A stretch of DNA of 64,000 bases, taken from positions 1 through 64,000 of the forward strand of contig JANQHF010000054.1 of assembly GCA_028282725.1 (NCBI GenBank), in the 5' to 3' direction. Of the stretch, positions 8,626 to 16,599 are shown piece by piece. Position 1 is the stretch's first letter; every line of letters starts with the position of its first letter. The notes under the pieces were generated by a model that worked only from the letters and a program-made list of their open reading frames with translations, did no database searches and was not told the origin of the DNA. A program made the translations under genes and the position numbers. The stretch comes from Saprospiraceae bacterium. GTDB lineage: Bacteria; Bacteroidota; Bacteroidia; Chitinophagales; Saprospiraceae.

Positions 8626-10395
8626 ATGACAGACACAATGTCTAAGACCAAATCCATTTGCGATTTAGTATTTGATAGAGCAGCTACTCAAGCTACTAAA
8701 AAAGCGTTCATCTTTTTAGACGATGGAGAACAAAAAGAGCGAGTATTAACCTATGGTGAATTGGGAGAACAAGTTGCATATATTGCAGCTTCGTTTCAGG
8801 CATTTGACATTGTTGGAGAACGGGTTTTACTAGTATTCCCTCCTGGCATCAATTTCCTTTTCGGCTTCTTAGCTGCTCTTTGTTGTCGAGCTATCGCTAT
8901 TCCCGCATTTTCATTTACCTCGGTCAGAGGCCTAGAAAAACTACGTCATATTGCTCGGGATGCTTCCATTAAAGCTGTACTTTCTACTAAAACGATCATT
9001 CAAAACCCAAGAGTACAAGCCAAGCTTCGGCAAATATCTGAATTGAATGCTGTTCCGTGGTTAGCTATTGATGACTTACCGACTACTCCACCGTTTAAAA
9101 AAGATTTCCGTAGTATTCAAGCCAATACACCCGCTTATCTACAATATACTTCAGGAGCGACATCTAGCCCCAAAGGCGTAGTCATTACCCATGAAAATAT
9201 TTTGCATAATTCACAGCAAATCCAATCTACCTTCCGATCTACAACCGACGATATAGGTGTTATTTGGCTACCGCATTTTCATGATATGGGTCTCATCGGT
9301 GGCCTTATTCAACCATTGTATGTAGGATTTCCGACAGTTCTAATGTCGCCCTTTCATTTCGTTCAGAAACCAATACGGTGGCTTCAAGCCATATCAAAGT
9401 ATCGAGGAAGCATAAGTGGAGGAGCAAATTTTGGCTTTGATCTCTGTCTAAACAAGATAAATGCTGATGAGTGTAAAGACCTCGATTTGAGTTCATGGAG
9501 AGTAGCTTTTAGCGGTGGTGAGCCTATCAAGAGCAGGACACTGGATGCGTTTTCAGAGAAATTTGCTGCCATAGGATTCAGAAAAAGAAGCTTTTTGCCC
9601 TGCTATGGTCTGGCGGAAGCAACGCTGATAGTCTCCGGATGTGCAGCAAAAGAATTTCCTAAGACTTTAACTGTTAATAGGCGTGAGTTCAGTACTGAAA
9701 AAATTCAAGAAGAGGCGACTTCTGAAGAAGACTGCCATACAATAGTCAGTGTTGGTGCACCCGTTAAGACTTCTATTGTAAAAATAGTAGATGTTGAAAC
9801 ATTCCGCCCAAAAAAAGATGGCGAGATAGGTGAGGTTTGGGTTCATAGCAAAAGTGTTGCAAATGCTTATTGGAATAAGACTGCTGAAACAGAGTATATT
9901 TTTGATAATCAATTAGATACATATCCGGGAATAAAATTTTTACGAACAGGGGATTTGGGTTTCTTTCTAAAGGGGCAATTATACATCACAGGGCGCAAAA
10001 AGAATCTTATAATCATAAGAGGTATGAATCTATATCCACATGACTTAGAAAATTATGTTGCGAATAGCCATACACAGTTAAAGAAAGGCTGTGGTACAGT
10101 TTTTAGCAACAAAATTAACGAAGAGGAACACCTTGTAGTGGTTCAGGAAGTAAAGCGAGATACCAAAAAAGAAGACGTTAAATTCATTATGGCAAAGATT
10201 AACGCTACTCTTTCGACGAATTTTGGAGTTCGACCTTATGATATTGCTTTAGTAATTCCTCACAGTCTTCCCAAAACATCAAGTGGCAAGATTATGCACT
10301 ATAAGTGTAAGCAAGAGTATTTAAACAAGCAGTTAAAATTTTTCTCGACTAAAAGTAGTTTACCTAACACTTCAAAAAAAATGAATTATGATTAA
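8626..10395 (+). CDS. Fatty-acyl-AMP ligase (FAAL, ANL superfamily)
   Basis: 589 residues, the usual FAAL length. The adenylation core has YTSGATSSPKGVV (about 173-185), WLPHFHDMGLIGGL, PCYGLAEATL, then RTGDLGF, GRKKNLIIIRGMNLYP and the catalytic Lys in SSGKI near the C-terminus. The HDMGLIGG and RGMNLYP signatures favour FAAL over acyl-CoA ligase; FAALs activate fatty acids as AMP esters and load them on an acyl carrier protein. The ACP at 11424 is the obvious acceptor. The gene overlaps the desaturase by 8 nt, indicating coupled translation. Chain length is unknown. Confidence 0.88.
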   Translation: MTDTMSKTKSICDLVFDRAATQATKKAFIFLDDGEQKERVLTYGELGEQVAYIAASFQAFDIVGERVLLVFPPGINFLFGFLAALCCRAIAIPAFSFTSVRGLEKLRHIARDASIKAVLSTKTIIQNPRVQAKLRQISELNAVPWLAIDDLPTTPPFKKDFRSIQANTPAYLQYTSGATSSPKGVVITHENILHNSQQIQSTFRSTTDDIGVIWLPHFHDMGLIGGLIQPLYVGFPTVLMSPFHFVQKPIRWLQAISKYRGSISGGANFGFDLCLNKINADECKDLDLSSWRVAFSGGEPIKSRTLDAFSEKFAAIGFRKRSFLPCYGLAEATLIVSGCAAKEFPKTLTVNRREFSTEKIQEEATSEEDCHTIVSVGAPVKTSIVKIVDVETFRPKKDGEIGEVWVHSKSVANAYWNKTAETEYIFDNQLDTYPGIKFLRTGDLGFFLKGQLYITGRKKNLIIIRGMNLYPHDLENYVANSHTQLKKGCGTVFSNKINEEEHLVVVQEVKRDTKKEDVKFIMAKINATLSTNFGVRPYDIALVIPHSLPKTSSGKIMHYKCKQEYLNKQLKFFSTKSSLPNTSKKMNYD

Positions 10396-11323
10396 TGATT
10401 CGCTTGCCCAAATTTCTATATATGATGAGCATCTGGCTTCCCGGCAAAAATGGCACTCCTTGTGGATTACCAACCTAATTCCATTCTTTGGATTCATAGT
10501 AGGCATTGTCCTTATTTTCTATTGGGGTATTGGTTGGTTAGAAATTTCAATGCTGGCTTCAATGTATTTTATCACGGTTATAGGTTTAGAAGTTGGTTTC
10601 CACAGATTCTTTGCCCATAAATCATTTGAAACGTCTAACGCATTAATGATTCTTTTAGCTATAAGCGGAAGTATGTGTGCTCAAGGCCCGATTGTATATT
10701 GGGTAGCTAATCATAGACGGCACCACAAACATAGCGATCAAATGGGTGATCCTCATTCCCCATATATAGATAGAGATGGTGCGGGCTTCAAAACTAAACT
10801 TCTAGGTCTATGGCACGCACACATTGGGTGGCAAGTTCGACACAATTCCCCTTCTACCTCACATTTTACTAAGGATCTGCTTAAAAATAAAATCATATTT
10901 CGTATGAATCAATTGTATTTTGTCTGGTTAACCCTTGGTATTGTACTGCCTGCAATTGTTGGAGGGTTATTGCTACTAAACCTAAAAGGAGTAGTGATAG
11001 GCTTAATTTGGGGAGGATTAGCTAGAATATTTATACTCAATAATTTCACGTTTAGCATTAATTCTATTTGCCATATGTTTGGCCGTCGGCCCTTTGATAC
11101 TAAAGAAAACAGTCGGAATAATATTTGGCTGGCTCTTCCGTCTTTTGGACAATCCTGGCACAACAATCATCATGCGTTTCCTTATTCCGCAGTTCTAAAT
11201 TTTCAATGGTGGCAGGTAGATTTAGCCGGCAATTTTATTCTATTTCTTAAAAGAATAGGTTTAGCTACAAATGTAAAAAAACCAAACACCGATCAAATTC
11301 GGCTTAAGAAGATGGCTATATAA
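10388..11323 (+). CDS. Membrane fatty-acyl desaturase (di-iron, three His boxes)
   Basis: 311 residues. The three histidine boxes are HRFFAH (72-77), HRRHHKH (109-115) and HNNHH (258-262), with the membrane segments expected for a Delta9-type acyl desaturase around them (about 25-65 and 175-220). The family inserts a cis double bond using O2; some members tied to FAAL and ACP genes (JamB, TtuB) make terminal alkenes or alkynes on ACP-bound chains. Its overlap with the FAAL and closeness to an ACP gene suggest an ACP-bound substrate. Regiochemistry cannot be predicted from sequence alone. Confidence 0.88.
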   Translation: MINDSLAQISIYDEHLASRQKWHSLWITNLIPFFGFIVGIVLIFYWGIGWLEISMLASMYFITVIGLEVGFHRFFAHKSFETSNALMILLAISGSMCAQGPIVYWVANHRRHHKHSDQMGDPHSPYIDRDGAGFKTKLLGLWHAHIGWQVRHNSPSTSHFTKDLLKNKIIFRMNQLYFVWLTLGIVLPAIVGGLLLLNLKGVVIGLIWGGLARIFILNNFTFSINSICHMFGRRPFDTKENSRNNIWLALPSFGQSWHNNHHAFPYSAVLNFQWWQVDLAGNFILFLKRIGLATNVKKPNTDQIRLKKMAI

Positions 11324-11423
11324 CTCTTCAAAGCGATAATGCTATTACACTTACATCTATGAGAGGTTTAAATTATTATGGTTCAGAATGTTATAAAGAT
11401 TTTTAAATAGAAAATTTCATACC

Positions 11424-11681
11424 ATGACTGTAAAATTCACAAAAGAACAAATTCAAGAATGGCTAGTAAATAAAATTGCGACTGAATTAGCTATGGAAGA
11501 ACAAGATGTTGACATTAATACCCCCTTTAAAGAATTTGGCATTGACTCCATCACACTGGTAAAGTTAACATCACAAATTGAAGATTGGCTCCATATTGAA
11601 TTAGACCCGGTCCTCATGTATAAATTTGAAACTATTCATGAGATTTCCGACTTTATTCTTAAAGACCAACTAAAAGCTTAG
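11424..11681 (+). CDS. Acyl carrier protein, stand-alone
   Basis: 85 residues with a single carrier domain. The phosphopantetheine attachment site is Ser42 in FGIDSITLVKL. The sequence is closer to PKS/NRPS-type carrier domains (LAMEEQDVDINTPFKEFGIDSI) than to the housekeeping AcpP pattern with its DSLD motif. It would carry the acyl chain activated by the FAAL at 8626 through desaturation and perhaps cyclopropanation. It lies 100 nt after the desaturase, where no promoter is evident, so it is probably in the same operon. Confidence 0.9.
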   Translation: MTVKFTKEQIQEWLVNKIATELAMEEQDVDINTPFKEFGIDSITLVKLTSQIEDWLHIELDPVLMYKFETIHEISDFILKDQLKA

Positions 11682-11807
11682 CTCTAATTAAAGAGACTGT
11701 TGATAGCAAATAGTGATTTAGTGTTTTAACCACTTATTAAAACATCTGCAATTTATAAGTCATTAGAAAACTTGTGCAAAAGTAGCTAAGCTAAATACTG
11801 CTCAATT

Positions 11808-12695
11808 ATGGAGAATAATAACGTAAAACAGGGTGCCTCGAAGCAAGCCATCCAATATCATTACGATAAAAGTAATCTCTTTTTTAAACTTTGGCTTGAC
11901 CCTACTATGACCTATTCTTGTGGAATGTGGGAAAATGCTACCACCCTATTAGATGCCCAATTGCAAAAACTGGACTTTCATATCCTGCAGGCAAGAGGTG
12001 CTGAAGCAACTTCTGTCTTAGATATTGGTTGCGGCTGGGGCTCATTAATGCACCGCCTAAAAGATGAATACGGTGTACGAAACGTTACAGGTTTAACCTT
12101 GAGCAAAGCTCAAGCTGAGTGGATAAACTCCAAGCCTCATTCCGATTGTCAAGTACTATTAGAAAGTTGGACTCAGCACCAACCTACTAGGCCTTATGAC
12201 TCTATTATTTCCATAGGCGCTTTTGAACACTTTGCCAAACGCCACTTAAGTAAAGAACAAAGAATCAATATCTACAGACGCTTTTTTTTGAACTGCCACC
12301 GTTGGCTTCAAAAAGGAGGATACCTTTCCCTTCAGACCATAGGATGTGGCAATATGCTTCGACAAGATTTTAGTCAATTTTTTGAGCGAGAAATATTTCC
12401 CGAATCTGATTTACCTCGCTTAGGTGAAATTGCCGAAGCTGCAGAATGTCTTTTCGAAATTATCCAAGTAAGAAATGACCGTCTGGATTATGCTATTACA
12501 GCACGTGAATGGCGAAAAAATTTGAAAAAGCATGCTGCAGAAGCATTAGAAATCACGGATAAAGCAACCGTTGCTAAGTACGAGCAATATCTTGGTATGG
12601 TAATTCTTGGCTTCGAGGTATTCGAAAGTATGAATCTATATCGAATTACTTTTCGACGCATCAATAAGCCTAGAGAAGAAAAGAGAGTGGGTTAA
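11808..12695 (+). CDS. Cyclopropane-fatty-acid synthase family SAM methyltransferase
   Basis: 295 residues, like the mycolic acid cyclopropane synthases and shorter than E. coli Cfa. The family signature HYDKSNLFFKLWLD near the N-terminus, the TYSCGMWE substrate-site stretch, the SAM motif VLDIGCGWGS (70-79) and GAFEHF are present. Such enzymes transfer a methylene or methyl group from SAM to an unsaturated acyl chain. Following a desaturase and ACP, it may modify the newly made double bond. It closes the five-gene cluster and is followed by a likely terminator. Confidence 0.85.
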   Translation: MENNNVKQGASKQAIQYHYDKSNLFFKLWLDPTMTYSCGMWENATTLLDAQLQKLDFHILQARGAEATSVLDIGCGWGSLMHRLKDEYGVRNVTGLTLSKAQAEWINSKPHSDCQVLLESWTQHQPTRPYDSIISIGAFEHFAKRHLSKEQRINIYRRFFLNCHRWLQKGGYLSLQTIGCGNMLRQDFSQFFEREIFPESDLPRLGEIAEAAECLFEIIQVRNDRLDYAITAREWRKNLKKHAAEALEITDKATVAKYEQYLGMVILGFEVFESMNLYRITFRRINKPREEKRVG

Positions 12696-12730
12696 AAAAG
12701 AAGTAGAGTTGACCTTGACTCATTCTTTTT
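12694..12730 (+). terminator. Probable terminator after the fatty-acyl cluster
   Basis: An A-rich arm at 12694-12702 can pair with TTCTTTTT at 12723-12730, with a shorter inner pairing of AGT with ACT. The stem ends in a T-run straight after the CFA-type gene's stop. The stem is AT-rich, so strength is uncertain. Confidence 0.4.
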
Positions 12731-12882
12731 GCTCTATTATGATCTGATAGTGTTTTCTAATTTCATTGGAAACCCAGCAGGCACGGGCTTTTTAACAGTA
12801 GACGGTGAAAACTCAACTTTAGCAACACAATCCTGTGGTCGTGTCCATAGCGATCAACCGGACGAAGATCTCACAAATGCAC

Positions 12883-12944
12883 CCTGGGTTAAGTCATCCG
12901 TGTAATCCGTGGTGAAATACTGACCCAGGCATCACACCACGGAT
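12883..12944. repeat. Interlocking inverted repeats in the gap 12731-13018
   Basis: Two inverted repeats are interleaved: CCTGGGT (12883-12889) with ACCCAGG (12923-12929), and ATCCGTGGTG (12905-12914) with CACCACGGAT (12935-12944, perfect 10 bp). They cannot both form, which gives a two-state RNA or DNA structure. The TCCGTGTAATCCGTGG stretch resembles dispersed repeats seen in many genomes. I see no gene in the surrounding gap. Confidence 0.45.
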
Positions 12945-13018
12945 GGCCACAGATTATTACCAATAAACGAGAGCCATGGGTTAAAGTCCATTGGATATGG
13001 TTTGTAGACATTTACGAA

Positions 13019-14437
13019 CTACTGGTCCTCTATAAATTCATTGGCCGCTAACCAGGTAACGATTGCGTCCAGCGCGTAGGGAGAAAAGGTCTCGGTCAAC
13101 ATACCATATTCACTGATCTTGCAGGTATGGCATCGTTGAAATAAGTGATTGGTCTCTTCCAGGGTAAAAGCAGCTACTTCACTTTGATGAGCGTATCGAC
13201 TTATGGCCTCCAGGTTTCTCGGAGGCACCTGGATGTCTTTTTCACCGTTGAGTGCCAGTATGGGTGCTTTGATTTGTGCCAAATATTTACTTGGCTTATA
13301 GGACAGGAAGTAGGGCCACCATTTCAAATACATGAGTTGTGAAAGACTCATGGCATAGACCATGTCAGAAGGGGCAATTTTCTTTGCATCTTCCTCGGGC
13401 AGAGAATTGTACAAAGCCTTCGCCTTCTCATTGAGTTCAGTCTGACGCTCTGACAGTTCTTCATCGCTAATAATGAGTTCAAAGAGTCCTCTCAAGCCGG
13501 ATACATAGGTCTCCATACCTTCTTTGGACAATAAGGCTCCAAAGACCAGGGCATTTTGCTCCACCATCAGATCGATGATATCTACCCCCGGCCCAGCGAG
13601 GTATATATGAAATGCGGCACCGCCGACGATGCTATCTGCAATCTGGGCAATGATAGCACCTTCCGAATGACCGATGAGGCCGATTCTTGAATCCGGATAT
13701 TGCCCGGCTAAGAATTCATAAGCTGCAGCAGCATCTGTGGCAAAATCAAACGAGGACGCAAAGTTGTGCGCACCTTCAGATTTACCAGTTCCCCGGTCAT
13801 CAAATCTCAGAACGCCAAGTCCTCTTTTTGTAAGTACATCTGCGATTACTGCAAACGGGCGGTGTTGAAAAATGGTTTCGTCGCGATCCTGGGGTCCCGA
13901 ACCGGTTAAGAGTATGGCCAGGACATCCGGACGTTTTTCCCGGATGGTCAACGTCCCCTCCAATGTGATCTCTGCTTCGGAATTCGCGAATGTAACGACC
14001 TGGGATTGATAGACATCTGTTGGGGCAGGATGTTGTGGCCGGTCAGGTTCTGAAATTGTTTTGTTTCTCCAGAGTACAAATGCTCGTTCATCGTCATTCT
14101 CAAAGAGCGTGACCTGAAGTGATGTATCGCTCAAAGGATCCATAATGAATCTCAGATGATCCAGATGAACGGTAAGCATCCCTTCTTCGAAGAACGAAGA
14201 ATCGGCGACTACCTTATTTCCACCTTGTACGGGATTGTCAAATCGAATACGATCTTCTTCTATATCAAATCCCAAAGGAAGGTGGTAATCATTAAACCTT
14301 AGATCACCAGACCAGTAATCATTGAAAAAAGAACGATCTGCCGTGGTTGGAAGAGGGCTGGAGGATGCAGGCAATGTTTTCTGGCTGGTGCAGGACCAGA
14401 AAGCCAGGAAGAGCAGACCAGCCAGTAAACGGATCAT
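13019..14437 (-). CDS. Lipoprotein alpha/beta hydrolase (serine aminopeptidase-like)
   Basis: 472 residues. An N-terminal lipoprotein signal ends at Cys16 (FWSC), so the protein is probably anchored in an envelope membrane. Residues about 20-150 form a beta-rich family-specific N-terminal domain. The hydrolase domain follows with GSGPQDRDE (oxyanion region), FDDRGTGKS, the nucleophile elbow GHSEGA (Ser258), an acid in NGEKDIQVPP and the catalytic His in EETNHLF. This resembles the S9/S33-type hydrolases common in Bacteroidota; the natural substrate is unknown. Its start overlaps the tatA stop by 4 nt. Confidence 0.85.
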   Translation of the reverse strand: MIRLLAGLLFLAFWSCTSQKTLPASSSPLPTTADRSFFNDYWSGDLRFNDYHLPLGFDIEEDRIRFDNPVQGGNKVVADSSFFEEGMLTVHLDHLRFIMDPLSDTSLQVTLFENDDERAFVLWRNKTISEPDRPQHPAPTDVYQSQVVTFANSEAEITLEGTLTIREKRPDVLAILLTGSGPQDRDETIFQHRPFAVIADVLTKRGLGVLRFDDRGTGKSEGAHNFASSFDFATDAAAAYEFLAGQYPDSRIGLIGHSEGAIIAQIADSIVGGAAFHIYLAGPGVDIIDLMVEQNALVFGALLSKEGMETYVSGLRGLFELIISDEELSERQTELNEKAKALYNSLPEEDAKKIAPSDMVYAMSLSQLMYLKWWPYFLSYKPSKYLAQIKAPILALNGEKDIQVPPRNLEAISRYAHQSEVAAFTLEETNHLFQRCHTCKISEYGMLTETFSPYALDAIVTWLAANEFIEDQ

Positions 14438-14640
14438 TTTTTGTTGGACTCGATGTCCTTCATGCTTTCTTTAAGCTCTCCTTCAATATTGGCTTTGGCA
14501 TTGTTGAATTCGCGAATACCTTTTCCAAGACCTTTCATTAACTCGGGCAATTTCTTTCCACCAAATAAGAGGAGAATAATGAGGCCAACTGCGATCAGTT
14601 CGTAGCCTCCAAAGAATGCTAATAACATTGTGAACTTCAT
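14434..14640 (-). CDS. tatA: Twin-arginine translocase subunit TatA/TatE
   Basis: 68 residues: one N-terminal membrane helix (about 8-27), the FGGKKLPELMKGLGKGIREF hinge and amphipathic helix that define TatA/E, and a charged tail. TatA oligomers form the passage for folded proteins with twin-Arg signals across the cytoplasmic membrane. No tatC is in the window, so the partner is encoded elsewhere. The ATGA overlap with the hydrolase gene downstream suggests co-expression. Confidence 0.92.
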   Translation of the reverse strand: MKFTMLLAFFGGYELIAVGLIILLLFGGKKLPELMKGLGKGIREFNNAKANIEGELKESMKDIESNKK

Positions 14641-14712
14641 AATCTTCTTATTCTTCTTATGATCAACAAATTACGCCTAATCTGTCGATAAGTACAATTA
14701 TCCGGGTAACTA

Positions 14713-14741
14713 TTTGAACTGGAAGGGTTTCGGTACATTTG
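14713..14741 (+). promoter_or_regulatory. Bacteroidota-type promoter for the PfkB kinase gene
   Basis: TTTG (14713-14716), 17-nt spacer, TACATTTG (14734-14741), a full match to the phylum consensus. Transcription would begin near 14748, about 11 nt before the ATG at 14759. This decides against an in-frame TTG at 14714. Confidence 0.6.
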
Positions 14742-14758
14742 CGGCTTATTCGGAAATT

Positions 14759-15673
14759 ATGAGTTTACTAATTGTAGGGACGGTAGCATTTGACTCGATA
14801 GAAACACCTTTCGGAAAAGAAGAAATGATCGTTGGAGGCTCCGCACAGTACGCTGCATATGCCGCAGGATATTACTATGATCACATCGACCTGGTCAGCA
14901 TTATTGGCGATGACTTTCCCGAATCGGAATTGTCTGATTTAGAAAAGCGAGGTGTTCGGTTAGAAGGGGTAAAAAAGGTGATCGGTGGCAAATCATTTTA
15001 TTGGGCAGGCAAGTATCACGACAATCTCAATGACAGGGATACCTTAGTCACAGATCTGAATGTCCTGGCAGATTTTGATCCCATCCTCCCGGATTCCTAT
15101 AAAGACAGTGAATTTGTGCTCCTTGGCAATTTGACTCCCGATATCCAGATCAGCGTCATCGAACAGTTGAATAAGACACCCAAATTGGTCATGCTGGACA
15201 CGATGAATCTCTGGATCAATATTACGCTGGAACCCTTGATGAAGGCCATATCAATGTGTGATGTCCTGACGATCAATGATGAAGAAGCCAGGATGCTTAG
15301 CGGAGAGCATTCGCTGGTGCTGGCAGCCGCCAAGATCCTGAAATTTGGTCCGAATTACCTGATCATTAAAAAAGGAGAACATGGAGCCCTGCTATTTGAT
15401 CAGAACAATGTCTTCTTTGCTCCTGCCATGCCGCTGCAGAAGGTAGTAGACCCGACGGGCGCGGGAGACTGTTTTGCCGGTGGCTTTCTGGGTTATATTG
15501 CCAAATCCGGTGATACATCATTTGAAAACCTAAAACGGGCATTGATCTATGGATCGGCCATGGCCTCTTTTGTCGTCGAGGATTTTGGGAATAGAAGGAT
15601 CAAGACGATTACACAAGCTGATATCAGGGAACGTCTGATTGATTTTGTGCGATTGAGTCAGTTTACGATATAG
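14759..15673 (+). CDS. PfkB-family carbohydrate or nucleoside kinase
   Basis: 304 residues from ATG at 14759, the start chosen from the promoter just upstream. The N-terminal GTVAFDSIETP and VGGSAQYAAYAA match the PfkB substrate-binding lid region, and the C-terminal signature DPTGAGDCFAGGFLGY holds the catalytic Asp and anion hole. The family phosphorylates sugars or nucleosides with ATP. The exact substrate is not evident. It diverges from tatA and stands alone. Confidence 0.88.
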   Translation: MSLLIVGTVAFDSIETPFGKEEMIVGGSAQYAAYAAGYYYDHIDLVSIIGDDFPESELSDLEKRGVRLEGVKKVIGGKSFYWAGKYHDNLNDRDTLVTDLNVLADFDPILPDSYKDSEFVLLGNLTPDIQISVIEQLNKTPKLVMLDTMNLWINITLEPLMKAISMCDVLTINDEEARMLSGEHSLVLAAAKILKFGPNYLIIKKGEHGALLFDQNNVFFAPAMPLQKVVDPTGAGDCFAGGFLGYIAKSGDTSFENLKRALIYGSAMASFVVEDFGNRRIKTITQADIRERLIDFVRLSQFTI

Positions 15674-15854
15674 GCTTCTTCATATAAAACAATCCTAATT
15701 CATCTAAAGATGAAAAGAACAAAGTCAGTCAGACTCATAAAATTGTAAAAACGCAAATAAGTCTTGGCCAGTCATTTTTATCGTTACATTCTTTGGTACT
15801 TATCAGGTTTACGATCCAGATCTTAAGACTCTAAAAAAGGAGGTATATTACTTG

Positions 15855-15882
15855 TTGCATAATATGTATGCCCATATATTTG
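15855..15882 (+). promoter_or_regulatory. Candidate promoter of a small RNA
   Basis: TTG (15855-15857), 17-nt spacer, TATATTTG (15875-15882). No ORF follows, but structured DNA and a terminator do, so it probably drives a noncoding transcript beginning near 15889. Confidence 0.5.
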
Positions 15883-15888
15883 CGCTCC

Positions 15889-16034
15889 GTTATGCACGTT
15901 CCCACTCACTGAAAGTAGTGAGAAATATTTGGTGTATTACGATAAAAAAGGGCGATTAGCTTCCCGACGATTACACCAAGGCTTATATCGGGACAGGCAA
16001 CTTCGCTAATCACCAAAAGATGGTGATTGTTTTT
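15889..16034 (+). ncRNA. Putative structured small RNA or tRNA leader, about 145 nt
   Basis: The region lies between a promoter-like site and a terminator. It holds hairpin one (15905-15910 with 15917-15922, 6 bp) and a nested hairpin two: outer arm GGCGATTAGC (15951-15960) with GCTAATCACC (16005-16014, one mismatch), and inner arm TCCCGA (15962-15967) with TCGGGA (15988-15993). The right arm of hairpin two is also the left arm of the terminator, so the structures compete. The 12 nt at 15950-15961 equal the 5' end of the tRNA-Val gene that follows. No known RNA family is recognised. Confidence 0.45.
16007..16034 (+). terminator. Rho-independent terminator just before tRNA-Val
   Basis: AATCACCA (16008-16015) pairs perfectly with TGGTGATT (16021-16028) around loop AAAGA, and a T5 run follows (16030-16034). 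The tRNA begins 15 nt later, so the tRNA is made by read-through or a separate promoter. Confidence 0.7.
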
Positions 16035-16048
16035 AGATAAAATGTAAA

Positions 16049-16123
16049 GGGCGATTAGCTCAGTTGGTTCAGAGCACCTGGTTTACACCCAGGGGGTCAG
16101 CAGTTCGAGTCTGTTATCGCCCA
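16049..16123 (+). tRNA. tRNA-Val (anticodon UAC)
   Basis: 75 nt cloverleaf. The acceptor stem GGGCGAT pairs with ATCGCCC, D stem GCTC with GAGC, anticodon stem CCTGG with CCAGG around TTTACAC (anticodon TAC), and T stem AGCAG with CTGTT (one G-U) around TTCGAGT. The discriminator is A and CCA is not encoded. It reads and charges valine codons. Confidence 0.95.
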
Positions 16124-16136
16124 CATTGATGATCAG

Positions 16137-16169
16137 GCAGTTATGACAAAAAGTTGTAACTGCTTTTTT
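16137..16169 (+). terminator. Terminator of the tRNA-Val transcript
   Basis: GCAGTTA (16137-16143) pairs with TAACTGC (16157-16163) and is followed directly by TTTTTT. It sits 13 nt after the tRNA 3' end. Confidence 0.8.
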
Positions 16170-16224
16170 GTATTGTGCAGGTATTACCTCACGGAAGGAA
16201 GTATATCGAGCAATCAAATAACCC

Positions 16225-16593
16225 TCATTTATCAAACTCATAAAAATGTCACAAGACAGCGGAGGGATCATGCATAAAGATCTCCCGGCTCCATTCAAAT
16301 TCTTTGATTTCTGTTAACCGTACATGCTCATATTGATTATGAAGATCCCTGGTCAATAGATCCCATTCACATTACTCAATATCATCCACCTCCAGGAAAA
16401 CCACGGAATTATTCACCCATCCCTTTTGATAATAATCTTGCAAGTAGAATCCAAGTTCTTCATTGACATTGAACAAAGACATCTTAGGATCAATAATGAT
16501 TTCCTGGAAAACTAAAGCCGCGTAGAATTCACAGGACTCATTAAAAATCCTTGCACCTGTGAATGTCCTGATGGTCTTCGCTTTGTAACTCAA
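16225..16593 (-). pseudogene. Broken VOC-family (glyoxalase-like) gene
   Basis: One reading frame of about 122 codons matches a complete VOC/glyoxalase-superfamily protein: KTIRTFTGARIFNESCEFY at the start, ELGFYLQDYY and NSVVFLEVDDIE in the middle, and EWSREIFMHDPSA near the end. It holds two in-frame stops: TAA right after DDIE, where family members have an aromatic residue, and TGA where a Trp is expected before HFYEF. Because the frame is otherwise intact, the inactivation is recent or the stops could be sequencing errors. Substrate unknown. Confidence 0.75.
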
Positions 16594-16599
16594 AGTTGC

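Noticed and set aside
14714..14758. N-terminal extension of the PfkB kinase from TTG 14714
   Set aside because: A full promoter element lies within this stretch, so it is upstream of the transcript start.
16083..16298. 71-codon minus-strand frame overlapping tRNA-Val
   Set aside because: It is antisense to the tRNA and crosses its terminator; nothing supports translation.
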